Of a stretch of 6,063 nt of DNA, positions 5,978 through 6,063 are shown piece after piece. Position numbers and translations under genes: made by a program. The notes beneath the pieces were generated by a model, which was given only the letters and a program-made list of their open reading frames with translations, had not been told where the DNA came from and searched no databases. Origin of the DNA: Planctomycetota bacterium (GTDB lineage Bacteria > Planctomycetota > Planctomycetia > Gemmatales > Gemmataceae); NCBI GenBank assembly GCA_018970845.1, contig JAGWVO010000231.1:1-6063 (forward strand), read 5' to 3'. Position 1 is the stretch's first letter. Every line of letters begins with the position of its first letter.

Positions 5978-6063
5978 ATGAATCTTATGAATTTCAGCAT
6001 TGTAGTTGCTGTTCTAAAACATCGAAATCTTGTTCAAGAGATGTCCCAGGTATCCAAAAATCA
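5978..6063 (+). CDS. Possible start of an unrecognised gene (3' end outside window)
   Basis: An open frame begins at the ATG at 5978 and is still open after 28 codons at the window edge. AGGAA (5968-5972) stands 5 nt before the ATG, a reasonable ribosome binding site, and an in-frame stop at 5951-5953 limits how far upstream it could begin. A second in-frame ATG lies at 5987. The visible peptide starts MNLMNFSIVVAVLKHRN, with a short hydrophobic run (IVVAVL), too little to assign a family or tell a signal from a buried strand. If real it is divergent from hemG. A - strand gene ending near 5995 is an alternative, because one - strand frame is open from the edge for 22 codons. Confidence 0.35.
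   Translation, partial: MNLMNFSIVVAVLKHRNLVQEMSQVSKN

Noticed and set aside
5950..5978. TTGACG as the -35 box of a + strand promoter
   Set aside because: The -10 position at standard spacing reads TTCTCA and overlaps the start codon, leaving no room for a leader with the ribosome binding site at 5968.
1..6063. Mobile elements, CRISPR repeats, tRNA or rRNA genes, toxin-antitoxin or defence systems
   Set aside because: I saw no transposase motifs, regularly spaced repeats, cloverleaf-like or rRNA-like sequence, or defence-related domains; nearly all bases are taken up by recognisable metabolic genes.

Overview
The window looks like an ordinary stretch of bacterial chromosome of moderate G+C content, densely packed with housekeeping and carbohydrate-related genes. 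I see no insertion sequence, CRISPR array, tRNA or rRNA. The mix of genes (type III pantothenate kinase, a shortened MnmE-like GTPase, a KdaD-like FAH-family enzyme, a xylose-isomerase-like TIM-barrel protein, a cyanobacterial/plant-type ADP-glucose pyrophosphorylase and a HemY-type protoporphyrinogen oxidase) would suit a planctomycete or related PVC-group bacterium. That placement is inference from gene types, not proof. The oxygen-dependent type of heme enzyme suggests at least occasional exposure to oxygen.

Left half (bases 2-3050, + strand): a tight co-directional cluster. The 3' end of coaX overlaps an MnmE-like GTPase gene by 8 bp. The GTPase gene overlaps an FAH-family gene by 4 bp (ATGA), and the FAH gene is followed after 16 bp by a sugar phosphate isomerase/epimerase-like gene. 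The FAH and epimerase-like genes each have a strong Shine-Dalgarno sequence. The spacing implies one transcript whose promoter lies left of the window. The last two genes look like a small pair acting on a sugar or sugar-acid intermediate; coaX and the GTPase have cofactor and RNA/GTPase connections.

Right half (bases 3056-5818, - strand): hemG (protoporphyrinogen oxidase) followed after 72 bp by glgC (ADP-glucose pyrophosphorylase, first committed step of bacterial glycogen synthesis). glgC converges on the left cluster with only 5 bp between the stop codons, so no separate terminator fits between them; a possible hairpin lies just inside the glgC 3' end.

Right edge (5819-6063): a short, probably divergent upstream region of hemG, then the possible start of an unrecognised + strand reading frame that runs off the window.

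The most notable item is the GTPase. It keeps nearly all MnmE G-domain signatures, including the potassium-site Asn and the catalytic Glu, but has a divergent N-terminal domain, an altered G4 motif and no C-terminal Cys motif, so it is probably not a standard tRNA-modifying MnmE.
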